Source: Clostridia bacterium (GTDB lineage: Bacteria; Bacillota; Clostridia; Oscillospirales; CAG-272). From it: a DNA stretch of 64,000 bases. Shown piece after piece: positions 1 through 7,296 of the stretch. The notes beneath the pieces are model-generated. The model was not told the DNA's origin. It made no database searches and saw nothing but the letters and a program-made list of their open reading frames with translations. The stretch is taken from the NCBI GenBank assembly GCA_017455905.1, contig JAFTLQ010000006.1:47204-111203 (forward strand). The letters run 5' to 3'. The position numbers and the translations under genes were made by a program. Position 1 is the first letter of the stretch; each line of letters begins with the position of its first letter.

Positions 1-92
1 AAGATCTGCTCGGGCAGGGTGGGAAGATAAAAGGTTTCAAGAGAAAAACGGTCGATGATGCTCGACATCGCAACGGTATATTGTTCGTTCAT
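1..92 (-). CDS. N-terminal fragment, HPr kinase/phosphorylase-like
   Basis: Only the first 30 codons are in the window. The start ATG at 92 (minus) follows a strong GGAGG site. The residues include SSIIDRFSLETFY then LPTLPEQI, which resemble the beginning of Clostridial HPr kinase/phosphorylase (HprK), where a short helix is followed by LE-hydrophobic-Y. HprK phosphorylates Ser46 of HPr and links glycolytic state to catabolite control. The match rests on a short N-terminus without the P-loop, so another protein cannot be excluded. It is divergent from the lipoprotein gene at 256. Confidence 0.45.
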   Translation of the reverse strand, partial: MNEQYTVAMSSIIDRFSLETFYLPTLPEQI

Positions 93-189
93 GCGCAACC
101 TCCGCTTTGGGCGTTTTTCCTTTATTCTACCACACGCGCGGGGCAATTGCAAATGTTTTTAAAAAAAAGTCCTCTTTTTTCCCTTCCGC

Positions 190-218
190 TTGATTTATTT
201 ACATTTATGTGATACAAT
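190..218 (+). promoter_or_regulatory. sigma-A promoter for the lipoprotein gene
   Basis: TTGATT at 190-195 and TACAAT at 213-218 with a 17-base spacer. The predicted start is about 30 bases before the ATG at 256. Confidence 0.7.
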
Positions 219-255
219 AAGAGGCGAAAATGGTAAAAAAGTCTGAGGAAACGAT

Positions 256-1335
256 ATGAAACGAATCATCGCCCTGCTTCTATGCGTTGCCTGCCTGTTT
301 ACGGTCATCTCCTGCGGGAGCGCGTATCCCCCCGTCGAGAGCACCGAGGAGGAGCAGCGCACCGTGATGACGCTCACCCTTGAAGGGAAGAGCTACGAGG
401 TCAAATACGAGCTGTACCGCGCCTTTGCCCTTATGTATCGGGACGAGATGGCGGAGGGCGTCAGCGACCCGTGGAGCGACGATGCGCTGGTCGACGCGCT
501 GCATGCACGCGTCTGTGAGCAGATCTATGAGATCTATGCGACGCTGGCGCTTTGCGAGACGGTGGGCATCGACCTCTACGATAAAGAGACCGACGATACC
601 GTCGAGGAATACATCCGCTTGAGCATTGAGGGGGATGACTACTTTGAGGGTCTCGGCTCGTACGACGCGTACCTTGCCGCGCTCAAGGAGGATTATCTCA
701 ACTATGCCGTCGCCGATCTGCTGTACCGCTACAGCATCGGTCAGGATGCGCTGTATACGTATTATATGGGAACGTATGATTACATTACCGACACGTATAA
801 GGACAGCGCCTTGACCGTGACCGACGAAAAGGTCAACGTTTTTTACGCCGCCGACGATACGGCACGCGTCATGCTCATCTATCTGTCGCATCAGGTCTAC
901 TCCGATGCCGAGGCACGTCTCACGCGCTCCACGCTCCTTGCCGAGCTGGGAGACGGCGGCGAGGCCGCCATGGCCGATTGGCTGCTCCGCCATACGGCGA
1001 CGTCCGAGCAGATCACCCGCGGCGAGATCCTCTCGCCGTACACCCTTGACGATCTCGTCTACGCCGACGTCACCGAGGCAGCACTCGCTCTCGGGGTCGG
1101 TGAAATGAGCGAGCTGATTCCCGTGTCGGGCGACGACGTCTACGGCTACTACCTCGTCTACCGTATGGATAAGCCGGCCTCGTACCTTGAGGACAACCGC
1201 TCCGACGTACGCGATACCTACCTCCTGCACGAGATTGGCAAGATCTTTTCGAGCACAAAGGACGCCCTGCGCGACAGCCGCACCGACGCCCCCCTGCTTG
1301 CCACGCTGGACATCGCCACCATGTCGATGGATTGA
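256..1335 (+). CDS. SurA/PrsA-like lipoprotein (putative foldase)
   Basis: 359-residue secreted lipoprotein. The signal peptide (residues 1-20, KR then a hydrophobic run) ends in the lipobox VISC, so Cys21 should be lipidated. The middle is a helical SurA_N-like region, and residues about 190-305 (VTDEKVNVFYAADD, then RVMLIYLSH, then an EMSEL-I-P stretch) look like the layout of a parvulin PPIase as in PrsA, although the classical catalytic residues are not clearly present. It probably assists folding of exported proteins on the outer face of the membrane. It stands alone behind its own promoter and is divergent from the HprK-like gene. The class is fairly sure; PPIase activity is not. Confidence 0.65.
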   Translation: MKRIIALLLCVACLFTVISCGSAYPPVESTEEEQRTVMTLTLEGKSYEVKYELYRAFALMYRDEMAEGVSDPWSDDALVDALHARVCEQIYEIYATLALCETVGIDLYDKETDDTVEEYIRLSIEGDDYFEGLGSYDAYLAALKEDYLNYAVADLLYRYSIGQDALYTYYMGTYDYITDTYKDSALTVTDEKVNVFYAADDTARVMLIYLSHQVYSDAEARLTRSTLLAELGDGGEAAMADWLLRHTATSEQITRGEILSPYTLDDLVYADVTEAALALGVGEMSELIPVSGDDVYGYYLVYRMDKPASYLEDNRSDVRDTYLLHEIGKIFSSTKDALRDSRTDAPLLATLDIATMSMD

Positions 1336-1392
1336 CGTCCCCACCCACCGAGCGGCGCGGCCGCTCGGTGGCAAAAGCCCTTCGTTATATGA

Positions 1393-1431
1393 GTCGACGT
1401 AGCTCAGCCGGACAGAGCAACCGCCTCCTAA
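1393..1431 (+). pseudogene. 5' half of host tRNA-Arg(CCU), cut in the anticodon loop
   Basis: Acceptor strand GTCGACG (1393-1399), D-arm GCTC...GAGC, anticodon stem ACCGC and loop CTCCTAA (1425-1431, anticodon CCU). The sequence then leaves the tRNA. The missing half with the matching acceptor strand CGTCGAC, discriminator G and CCA is at 11489-11533. Together they give a 77-base tRNA. This is the left attachment junction of an integrated element; the shared core is CTCCTAA. Confidence 0.9.
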
Positions 1432-1524
1432 GGAAACACTCTATCCGTCATATATCACTAAATATGGTATATAATAGAGCAAATATACACCATATATTGT
1501 GTTTTGTCAACATAAAAAATCAAA

Positions 1525-1550
1525 TCGGTATAAAAATCGGTATAAATTTT
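1525..1550 (+). repeat. Paired GGTATAA direct repeats (left arm-type sites)
   Basis: Two copies of TCGGTATAAA, 12 bases apart, lie between the cut tRNA half and the intact tRNA. Related TTGGTATWA copies with about 11-base spacing occur just left of the 3' tRNA half at 11324-11363. The spacing of about one helical turn and the position beside both junctions suggest integrase arm-binding sites. Confidence 0.55.
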
Positions 1551-1591
1551 ATAATTTTTGTTCCGTTTAATAACTTTCAAAACGTTAAAAT

Positions 1592-1668
1592 CTTTCCGTA
1601 GCGTAATCGGATAACGCAATCGCCTCCTAAGCGATAGACTGTGGGTTCAATTCCCGCCGGAAAGGCCA
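1592..1668 (+). tRNA. tRNA-Arg(CCU), intact
   Basis: 77 bases including CCA. Acceptor CTTTCCG pairs with CGGAAAG, D stem GCGT/ACGC, anticodon stem ATCGC/GCGAT, loop CTCCTAA (anticodon CCU), T-arm GTGGG-TTCAATT-CCCGC. Its acceptor stem differs from that of the split host tRNA (GTCGACG), so it is a different gene, carried within the inserted DNA. It probably replaces the function of the disrupted one. A hairpin terminator follows directly. Confidence 0.93.
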
Positions 1669-1669
1669 A

Positions 1670-1706
1670 AAAGAGATTGTTCGCAAGAGCAATCTCTTTA
1701 TTTTTT
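1670..1706 (+). terminator. Terminator of tRNA-Arg(CCU)
   Basis: 10-bp stem AAAGAGATTG/CAATCTCTTT followed by TTATTTTTTTG. Confidence 0.85.
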
Positions 1707-1758
1707 TGCTTTCCATAGGAATTACTTTTCGGAGGCGTTGCGTTTAGCATTGACTTTT
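1670..1758 (+). repeat. 89-bp terminator-promoter repeat, copy 1
   Basis: Aligns without gaps to 2194-2282. It contains a hairpin terminator (stem AAAGAGATTG / CAATCTCTTT, loop TTCGCAAGAG, then a T-rich run), a GC-rich stretch TTTTCGGAGGCGTTGCGTTT, and ends with the -35 box TTGACT of the next gene. The copy-2 equivalent serves the structured RNA at 2309. The two copies flank one cargo gene. Confidence 0.85.
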
Positions 1759-1778
1759 TTATTCTTAACGTGTATAAT
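1750..1778 (+). promoter_or_regulatory. sigma-A promoter
   Basis: TTGACT 1750-1755, TATAAT 1773-1778, 17-base spacer. The -35 lies in the repeat; the -10 is outside it. Confidence 0.8.
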
Positions 1779-1801
1779 TGTATTGTAAAGGAGTTGATTC
1801 T

Positions 1802-2173
1802 ATGAAAAAAATACAAACTATGAATGGTTTATTGAAGGATGTTTTTAATTCTCCAAAGAATTTTATTTTATTTCCATTTGCAATTATCGGTTGTGTGTTT
1901 ATTGTTATTTTCTATGTCTGCTGTCCGTTTTATATGCTTGCGGAGTTGTTTGTTAATGAGTTACACTCTATAATCAAAGCAGATGGCGAAAATGATTCTA
2001 ACGGCGCACAAGTAGTAAAAAATCTAATCGGGTTTGGCTTTGTTGTTATGTTTAACTTTTTGAGAAGTATTCTTGCTATTTTGCTTGCAATAGGTTATTT
2101 TATGACATCGGTTGCTTTTACTATATCTTCTATTGGAAAGTTAAAGAATAATCCATTCGCATACTCTATATAA
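1802..2173 (+). CDS. Small membrane protein, unknown function
   Basis: 123 residues starting at the ATG 1802, which follows AAAGGAG; the open frame extends upstream but without a ribosome site. Two hydrophobic segments are evident: residues about 22-50 (FILFPFAIIGCVF, then a Cys-containing stretch) and about 80-110 (GFVVMFNFLRSIL onward), separated by a polar loop. No family recognised. AT-rich, with its own promoter, between the two copies of the terminator-promoter repeat, which suggests a slot-in cargo gene of the island. Confidence 0.65.
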   Translation: MKKIQTMNGLLKDVFNSPKNFILFPFAIIGCVFIVIFYVCCPFYMLAELFVNELHSIIKADGENDSNGAQVVKNLIGFGFVVMFNFLRSILAILLAIGYFMTSVAFTISSIGKLKNNPFAYSI

Positions 2174-2193
2174 AATACTAATGAAAAAATTAC

Positions 2194-2282
2194 AAAGAGA
2201 TTGTTCGCAAGAGCAATCTCTTTATTTTTTTGCTTTCCGTTCGAATAACTTTTCGGAGGCGTTGCGTTTTGCATTGACTTTT
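2194..2282 (+). repeat. 89-bp terminator-promoter repeat, copy 2
   Basis: Gapless match to 1670-1758 with few mismatches, mainly around the middle. The hairpin part terminates the small membrane protein gene; the end supplies the -35 box of the next promoter. Confidence 0.85.
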
Positions 2283-2302
2283 CCTTTTGAAAGATTTATA
2301 AT
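2274..2302 (+). promoter_or_regulatory. sigma-A promoter for structured RNA
   Basis: TTGACT 2274-2279, TATAAT 2297-2302, 17-base spacer. Confidence 0.8.
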
Positions 2303-2308
2303 ATAGGC

Positions 2309-2508
2309 ATACCACATTTCTTTTTCAATTGAATAATAAGTATTGCTCGCTTTTTAATGTTTGCTATGAAGGTATAATTTCGGTAGAATTATACCTAATC
2401 CGTTTATGATTCCTTTATGGCAAACGTGAGCGAAAAAAGAAGTGTGGTAGCTTGTGAAAGGGTATAATCTGCGGATGCCGCTTTCGCAAGAGGGCGGCAT
2501 TCTTATTT
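2309..2508 (+). ncRNA. Long-hairpin structured RNA ahead of SLOG gene
   Basis: A single long fold is visible. The closing stem is ACCACATTTCTTTTT (2311-2325) with AAAAAAGAAGTGTGGT (2433-2448). The middle helices are GCTCGC (2345) with GTGAGC (2426) and GTTTGC (2359) with GCAAAC (2420), and the apical hairpin is AGGTATAATT (2370) with AATTATACCT (2387). A terminator hairpin (ATGCCGC/GCGGCAT, about 2474-2508) follows with TTCTTATTTT. A second hairpin (AAGCCGT...ACGGCTT, about 2539-2577) precedes the next gene. It could be an independent small RNA, a 6S-like RNA or a leader regulator; no known family was recognised. Confidence 0.7.
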
Positions 2509-2605
2509 TGTGCTAATGAACTAAATACGTGCAATATAAAAGCCGTTGGAAACAAATACTCGTTGTTTTCACGGCTTATTTTGTTTTTTGGGGATAGGAA
2601 AAGTT

Positions 2606-3142
2606 ATGGAAACTAAATCGTGTTGCTTTATAGGTCATCGAACAATAAGGGATAAAGAAACAATTGAAAAACGATTGATAGAGAAAGTGACAACTCTGAT
2701 AAAAGAAGGGGTGGACACCTTTTATTTTGGTAGCCGAAGCCGATTTGATGACTTGGCTTGGGAAGTCGTATCTAAGCTCAAAGAAGAATATCAAGAAATT
2801 AAAAGAATCTACGTTCGCTCGTCTTACGCTTACATAGATGATTCTTACAAGAATTATTTATTGGAATCTTATGAAGATACATATATGCCCGAAGGTGTTG
2901 AAAATGCAGGGGCTGCTTCTTATGTAGAACGTAATCAAGCTATGATAAATTCAAGTGATGTTTGTGTTTTCTATTATGATGAAAATTATTTGCCGGCACG
3001 AAGAAAACAATCAAGACGTGCGCTGTCGGATTATCAACCTAAAAGTGGAACAAAAATAGCTTTTGATTACGCTACTAAAAAAGGAAAGAAAATAATAAAT
3101 ATCGCAAAGGAACAAGATGGCAAAGGCGAAGAAAATAGTTAA
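2606..3142 (+). CDS. SLOG-superfamily (YpsA/DUF1273-like) protein
   Basis: 178 residues from ATG 2606, preceded by GGGGATAGGA. The N-terminus CCFIGHR is the signature of YpsA/DUF1273-type SLOG proteins, Rossmann-like folds that bind nucleotides or nucleotide-derived ligands. Later blocks fit the fold: a GVDTFYFGSRSRFD strand-loop, an ASYVERNQAMINSSDVCVFYY segment (broken here only for length) and a KIAFDYATKKGKKIINIA C-terminal strand. It lies behind the structured RNA and overlaps the next gene by 26 bases, so the two are cotranscribed. A distant relative is encoded at 46058. The ligand is unknown; SLOG proteins often sit in defence or signalling contexts. Confidence 0.75.
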   Translation: METKSCCFIGHRTIRDKETIEKRLIEKVTTLIKEGVDTFYFGSRSRFDDLAWEVVSKLKEEYQEIKRIYVRSSYAYIDDSYKNYLLESYEDTYMPEGVENAGAASYVERNQAMINSSDVCVFYYDENYLPARRKQSRRALSDYQPKSGTKIAFDYATKKGKKIINIAKEQDGKGEENS

Positions 3143-3560
3143 GCACACATTATTATCTCTTGGCGTTGTAGGTATTATAATTTCACTTTTAATAGGCTTG
3201 GGATTGCTATTTGATAAGAATAATCCAACTTATGAAAGCGTTCCATACACAGTTGAAGAACCGAAAGTATATGTGACCAAATACGGAGATTGTTATCATA
3301 GTTATGATTGTTCTTATTTGCACTCATCAATGATAGCAAAAGGAAAGGACAAAGCAAGAGAACAAGGATATAGGGCTTGTAGCAAATGTAACGGCGTTGC
3401 AAATGGACTGATAGAGGTAACGTACTATAAACAAGTCAAAAAGGATATGACCAATGACATCATATCAAGTTCGATTATTTGGGGTGTGATTATAGGTGGA
3501 ATCACATATACTTTTATCTATAAAAAAATTGCACATAATAAGAACGTAAGAGTCGGATAG
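3117..3560 (+). CDS. Membrane protein with Cys/His zinc-binding-like domain
   Basis: 147 residues. One membrane helix near the N-terminus (residues about 10-32) and another near the C-terminus (about 118-137) flank an exposed domain. In this domain YVTKYGDCYHSYDCSYL, followed about 20 residues later by GYRACSKCNG, matches the widespread YH-x3-C-xYL...GY-x2-C-x2-C motif of Ada/zinc-ribbon-like domains in Bacillota surface proteins. It overlaps the SLOG gene by 26 bases (start ATG after AAGGAA), so it is probably its functional partner in the membrane. The role is unknown. Confidence 0.65.
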   Translation: MAKAKKIVKHTLLSLGVVGIIISLLIGLGLLFDKNNPTYESVPYTVEEPKVYVTKYGDCYHSYDCSYLHSSMIAKGKDKAREQGYRACSKCNGVANGLIEVTYYKQVKKDMTNDIISSSIIWGVIIGGITYTFIYKKIAHNKNVRVG

Positions 3561-3580
3561 GGATATTTCGGCTCTTTTTA
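3548..3580 (+). terminator. Terminator overlapping gene end
   Basis: AAGAGTCG pairs with CGGCTCTT, then TTTATTTG; the left arm lies inside the last codons of the preceding gene. Confidence 0.65.
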
Positions 3581-3603
3581 TTTGTAAACTTTTTTCAATA
3601 GGG

Positions 3604-3664
3604 TTCAAATGTCCCAACTTTTACCCATTTGACGGTTTACTTTACCCACGATAAGTGTTATAAT
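3604..3664 (+). promoter_or_regulatory. Promoter and operator of WYL regulator 1
   Basis: -35 TTTACT 3636-3641, -10 TATAAT 3659-3664, 17-base spacer. Upstream bases 3604-3642 align without gaps to those at 7207-7245 in front of the second WYL gene. Both share a GTMCMAACTTTT core and the same GTTTACTT -35 context, pointing to one operator read by both regulators. Confidence 0.6.
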
Positions 3665-3703
3665 TATATTATGGATTATTATAACAATGAAAGGAGTTAA
3701 CTT

Positions 3704-4690
3704 ATGTTCTCTCAAAATGCAACCCGTATAAAACTTTTGAAGATATGGGAAATTCTATGCCAAGAAACCGATGAAGAGCATCCAATGGAGTCATTGACTT
3801 TAATTGAGAAACTTGCTGAAATGGGTATTCCCTGCACGAGAAAAACTCTTTATACAGATATACAAATTCTTAATGATTGTGGTTACGAGATTATCTGCTC
3901 TCGAAAAAAGAAGAACGAATACTACGTTATTGATAGAAGTTTTGATTTGCCTGAGTTACATATACTCTTGGATGCCGTACAAGCGGCAAGCTTCATTACG
4001 CCTAAAAAGACAAAAGAATTTGTAAACAAGATAGCGGCTTTAGCAGGTAGTAGAAGTGGCGAAGTTATAAAAAGGAATATCGTTGCTTTTAATACGACGA
4101 AGAATACCAATGAAGCCATCTATTATTCTATAAATGAAATAGCAACAGCGATAAACAAAAAGAAAAAAATAGAATTTGTTTACTTTGATTATGATGCCGA
4201 TTACAAGAAGGTTTATAGAAAAGATGGGGCTAAATATGTTGTAAATCCTTATGCTACAATCTTTTCAGACGATAACTACTATTTGCTCGGATATAACGAC
4301 AAATATAAAACAATTACACACTATCGTGTAGATAGAATGGAACACGTAAAGATGATTGAAGATGAATTAGTTCCCTTGTCTGACGATAAAGTATTTGACG
4401 TTAGAAAACATAAGAAAGAGTTGTTTGGAATGTTTACGGGCAACGAGGAAAAGGTTTCTTTCGTTATAGATGGCAATATGTTGGATGTTGTATTTAGTAA
4501 GTTCGGTAGTGATATTAAATTGAAGAAGATTGATGATGGTCATTATTCTTTTACAGCCGAAGTCCAAATAAGCCCGATATTCTTTGGGTGGTGTTGTGCT
4601 TTTGGCGAAAGGCTGAAAGTTGTAGCACCGGATAGCGTAATTGAAAAGATAAAAGAACACGTAAAAACGATAACAAATATGTATGAGTAA
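3704..4690 (+). CDS. WYL-domain transcriptional regulator 1
   Basis: 328 residues. A winged helix-turn-helix N-terminus (residues about 8-70, with TRKTLYTDIQILNDCGY) is followed by a WYL domain (about 150-225, with KKIEFVYFDYD, then YVVNPYATIFSDDNYYLLGYN) and a WCX-like C-terminus. WYL proteins sense nucleotides or nucleic acids and commonly control defence genes. It starts at ATG 3704 after AAAGGAG. It is a close paralogue of the protein at 7297; the pair brackets the 4.7-7.2 kb genes. Likely autoregulated through the shared upstream site. Confidence 0.9.
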   Translation: MFSQNATRIKLLKIWEILCQETDEEHPMESLTLIEKLAEMGIPCTRKTLYTDIQILNDCGYEIICSRKKKNEYYVIDRSFDLPELHILLDAVQAASFITPKKTKEFVNKIAALAGSRSGEVIKRNIVAFNTTKNTNEAIYYSINEIATAINKKKKIEFVYFDYDADYKKVYRKDGAKYVVNPYATIFSDDNYYLLGYNDKYKTITHYRVDRMEHVKMIEDELVPLSDDKVFDVRKHKKELFGMFTGNEEKVSFVIDGNMLDVVFSKFGSDIKLKKIDDGHYSFTAEVQISPIFFGWCCAFGERLKVVAPDSVIEKIKEHVKTITNMYE

Positions 4691-4710
4691 ATATCGGAGG
4701 AAAACTTGTT

Positions 4711-5376
4711 ATGATGATATGCCCTTTGAGTGTATTTGAAGAATTAAAGGATAAGCCCGAAAAGGAAATAAGGACGGCTATTCGTGGCTATAAGAATCAA
4801 ATAGGACGATTAAAAAAGATACTTGAAAATCCCGATTTTGAAGAGAATATGTGTCCTTCTCACGACTTACAACTGCAAATGAATAGAGAGTATTTGCAAA
4901 ACGCAATTATGGCTCTGATAAGTGCAGGATTTGAATATCAACCAAGCAAAAGCGAAGAAAAGTCAGACTTGTTTAACGAACGTTTGGAAGATTTAATGCA
5001 AATTGAATTTAACGTGGGTGGTTTTTTCAGTACACACGAAAGATACATTATTAAATTCGACGAAACGGACGAAGCGTTGTTCACGTATGACGTTGGTTTA
5101 GGTTATGATAGCGAAGTTGTTAGAAAAACCATTTCAAAGCAAGAGTGCATTAAAGAATTAAAAGACTTGTATATGGGCGAGTGGAAACGCAAGTATTGGG
5201 CAGATGTGTTAGACGGAATACAATGGGAAGTTAAGTTATGGTTCTACCACAATAATCAAAAGACTTTCTATGGTAGCAACGCTTTCCCTTTTAGCTATGA
5301 GAAATTGAAAGAACTTTGTGAAATGTGGTGTCTTGATATTGAAGCAGAAATAAACGATGGAGAGGTAAAAAAATGA
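4711..5376 (+). CDS. Unknown 221-residue protein of the WYL module
   Basis: Starts at ATG 4711 after GGAGG, 20 bases after WYL regulator 1, and overlaps the next gene by 4 bases. The N-terminal third is helical and charged. The C-terminal part carries a compact pattern (YMGEWKRKYW, then DGIQWEVKLWF, then FYGSNAFPFSYEKLKEL) resembling small beta-rich domains found in many Clostridial hypothetical proteins (W-x-hydrophobic followed by GSNAYP). No catalytic motif was recognised. Its place in a WYL-controlled operon beside a restriction-modification relic suggests defence or stress, by context only. Confidence 0.6.
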   Translation: MMICPLSVFEELKDKPEKEIRTAIRGYKNQIGRLKKILENPDFEENMCPSHDLQLQMNREYLQNAIMALISAGFEYQPSKSEEKSDLFNERLEDLMQIEFNVGGFFSTHERYIIKFDETDEALFTYDVGLGYDSEVVRKTISKQECIKELKDLYMGEWKRKYWADVLDGIQWEVKLWFYHNNQKTFYGSNAFPFSYEKLKELCEMWCLDIEAEINDGEVKK

Positions 5377-5759
5377 TTATAAAAAGAGAGTATGTAAGAT
5401 TTATTGACTTGATAAATAGCGATAAAAAAGCAAAAGAAGTCTTTATAAAAGCTTTTGAAAGCTCCTATAAAGGCGAAACAAAAGAAAGAAAAGAAGAAAT
5501 CTTTGGTATGTTGTCAACACAATGTTTGTACCAAAGAGATATGGGTTGGTGTTTCAAAAATATAGGTGATTTGATTCAAGGATTTGAAAAATTAGATATA
5601 GAAGAACCATATAATAACGGAATGACATTTTCCAATGTAAACAAGGTAGAAATCGTTGAACGTGAAGATGATAGACTTGTTTTACACTTAATAAATATCT
5701 TTGATGGCGAAGAACGTATTGTTGCTATCAAAGAATTAGAAGCCGAAATTAACGAATAA
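5373..5759 (+). CDS. Unknown 128-residue protein of the WYL module
   Basis: Translationally coupled to the previous gene (ATGA overlap at 5373). Helical first half (residues 8-60, rich in Lys/Glu) and a beta-rich second half (VNKVEIVEREDDRLVLHLI, then DGEERIVAIKELE). No family recognised, no signal peptide and no membrane segment, so probably cytosolic. Likely acts with the 4711 product. Confidence 0.6.
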   Translation: MIIKREYVRFIDLINSDKKAKEVFIKAFESSYKGETKERKEEIFGMLSTQCLYQRDMGWCFKNIGDLIQGFEKLDIEEPYNNGMTFSNVNKVEIVEREDDRLVLHLINIFDGEERIVAIKELEAEINE

Positions 5760-5795
5760 ATGCGAGATAAAATTTAGTTGCGACTATATTTTGTC

Positions 5796-5824
5796 TTGAA
5801 AAATTCATTTATATATGATACAAT
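5796..5824 (+). promoter_or_regulatory. sigma-A promoter for XRE-hsdM'
   Basis: TTGAAA 5796-5801, TACAAT 5819-5824, 17-base spacer. Confidence 0.7.
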
Positions 5825-5851
5825 ATAGGCATAACTTAAACGAGGTGTGTT

Positions 5852-6055
5852 ATGGTTAGTTATAAAAAGCTATGGAAACTTCTCATTGATAAGGAACTGT
5901 CTAAAAAAGAACTCGCTGAAAAAGCCGGTTTGAGTACGTACACTCTAACCAAGATGAACAAAGGCGATTCAGTCAAGTCTGATACGTTGGTTAAGATTTG
6001 TAAGGCTCTTAATTGCACGTTTGACGACATTATGGAAATAGTTGAAGGAGAATAA
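5852..6055 (+). CDS. Small XRE-family (Cro/C1-like) regulator
   Basis: 67 residues, essentially one helix-turn-helix domain: LSKKELAEKAGLSTYTLTKM then a VKICKALNCTFDDIMEI tail. Starts at ATG 5852 after a GAGGTG site. Single-domain XRE proteins of this kind commonly sit directly ahead of type I restriction genes as controllers; here the next gene begins 2 bases later and encodes an HsdM N-terminus. It may therefore be the surviving controller of a lost restriction system. Confidence 0.85.
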   Translation: MVSYKKLWKLLIDKELSKKELAEKAGLSTYTLTKMNKGDSVKSDTLVKICKALNCTFDDIMEIVEGE

Positions 6056-6057
6056 CA

Positions 6058-7167
6058 ATGGCAAAGGCACAAAAGCAAGAAAAGACTATGGAAGCGGCTC
6101 TTTGGGAAGCGGCTAATAAATTACGTGGCGCAGTAGAACCTGCGGAATACAAGCACGTTGTTCTCAGCTTAATCTTCTTGAAATATGCAAGTGATAAGTT
6201 TGAAGAACGCAGACAAGAAATTATAGACGAAGGACACGGCGATTTTGTAGATAACGTTGCTTTCTACACGATGAAGAGTGTTTTCTATTTGCCGCCTGAA
6301 TCTCGTTGGTCTTATATTATGGAACAGTCAAAGCAAAGCGATATTGCTTTGAAGATAGATACTGCTCTTTATACCATTGAAAAGAACAATGAATCTTTGA
6401 AAGGTGCTTTGCCGGATAACTATTATTCTCGTCTTGGACTTGATACGTCTAAACTCTCTTCTTTGCTCGATGAAATCAATAAGATTGAAATGGCAAAGGA
6501 TAAAGAACAAGATATTATGGGTAGGGTGTATGAATACTTCCTTTCTAACTTTGCTCTTCAAGAAGGTAAAGGTAAGGGAGAGTTCTATACTCCGAAATGT
6601 ATCGTTAATTTGATTGCAGAACTTATCGAACCTTATAAGGGAAAGATTTATGACCCTTGTTGTGGTTCGGGTGGTATGTTCGTTCAATCTATGAAGTTCG
6701 TACAAGCTCATAACGGAAACACTCGTGAAATCGCTGTTTTCGGACAAGAAGCAACCAACACAACCTTGAAACTTGCTCGAATGAACTTGGCTATTCGTGG
6801 CATCAATGGAAATCTTGGTAAGAAAGCTGTAAGTACGTTTATGATACCGATAGAACTTACCGCAGACGCAATTGAACACTTGGGTAGCGACTTCTATCAT
6901 ATAAGACACATTTTTAACGCATTGAGAGAACACAAAGAATTGCTTGAGCAACCTGACTATAAACGTCTGTATGACGAAGCTCAAGACTTCCTTTTCAGAC
7001 ACGCAGTTGAGTTTTCCGGTTGGAACAAAGACAGACGTGAATGGGGATATGATTGGATTGAATTTCTTGCCGATCTTAACAATTCCCACGATGATAATAA
7101 TGAAAAATACTCCATAGAAACTGTGGATTCTTTTCTTGCGGAAAGAAGAAAAATTTGGAACTCATAA
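6058..7167 (+). CDS. Truncated type I methyltransferase HsdM fused to an unrelated tail
   Basis: 369 residues. Residues 1-255 are a good HsdM start: an N-terminal helical domain (LWEAANKLRGAVEPAEYKHV), then the SAM-binding domain with GEFYTPKCIVNLIAEL and motif I DPCCGSGGMF. The homology stops just after NLAIRGINGNLG, before the catalytic NPPF/Y motif. The last about 110 residues (from about KAVSTFMIPIEL to the end) do not look like HsdM. No HsdS or HsdR is present. Without NPPF it cannot methylate DNA. The simplest reading is an in-frame deletion joining hsdM to the end of a downstream gene; a real chimeric protein is possible because the frame is intact. Confidence 0.75.
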   Translation: MAKAQKQEKTMEAALWEAANKLRGAVEPAEYKHVVLSLIFLKYASDKFEERRQEIIDEGHGDFVDNVAFYTMKSVFYLPPESRWSYIMEQSKQSDIALKIDTALYTIEKNNESLKGALPDNYYSRLGLDTSKLSSLLDEINKIEMAKDKEQDIMGRVYEYFLSNFALQEGKGKGEFYTPKCIVNLIAELIEPYKGKIYDPCCGSGGMFVQSMKFVQAHNGNTREIAVFGQEATNTTLKLARMNLAIRGINGNLGKKAVSTFMIPIELTADAIEHLGSDFYHIRHIFNALREHKELLEQPDYKRLYDEAQDFLFRHAVEFSGWNKDRREWGYDWIEFLADLNNSHDDNNEKYSIETVDSFLAERRKIWNS

Positions 7168-7200
7168 GAGACCTCTTTTTAGTGTGGTCTCTTATTTTTA
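7166..7200 (+). terminator. Terminator of the hsdM' transcript
   Basis: AAGAGACC (7166) pairs with GGTCTCTT (7186), followed by ATTTTTATTTT. Confidence 0.8.
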
Positions 7201-7206
7201 TTTTCG

Positions 7207-7268
7207 ATTGAGAAGTACAAACTTTTGTACTTGTGGTTGTTTACTTTTTCTACAATATATGATATAAT
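7207..7268 (+). promoter_or_regulatory. Promoter and palindromic operator of WYL regulator 2
   Basis: -35 TTTACT 7240-7245, -10 TATAAT 7263-7268, 17-base spacer. Immediately upstream is an inverted repeat AGTACAAA-CT-TTTGTACT (7214-7231). The same spacing and core are seen, less symmetrically, before WYL regulator 1. Confidence 0.7.
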
Positions 7269-7296
7269 ATAAGATATTATGGGGAGGTGTAACTAT

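Noticed and set aside
1332-1601. 89-residue open frame across the split tRNA
   Set aside because: It reads through the tRNA fragment and arm repeats with no ribosome site.
2309-2508. Retron-type msr/msd RNA
   Set aside because: No reverse transcriptase gene is in the neighbourhood.
6058-7167. Working type I restriction-modification system
   Set aside because: HsdM lacks the NPPF/Y motif and neither hsdS nor hsdR is present.
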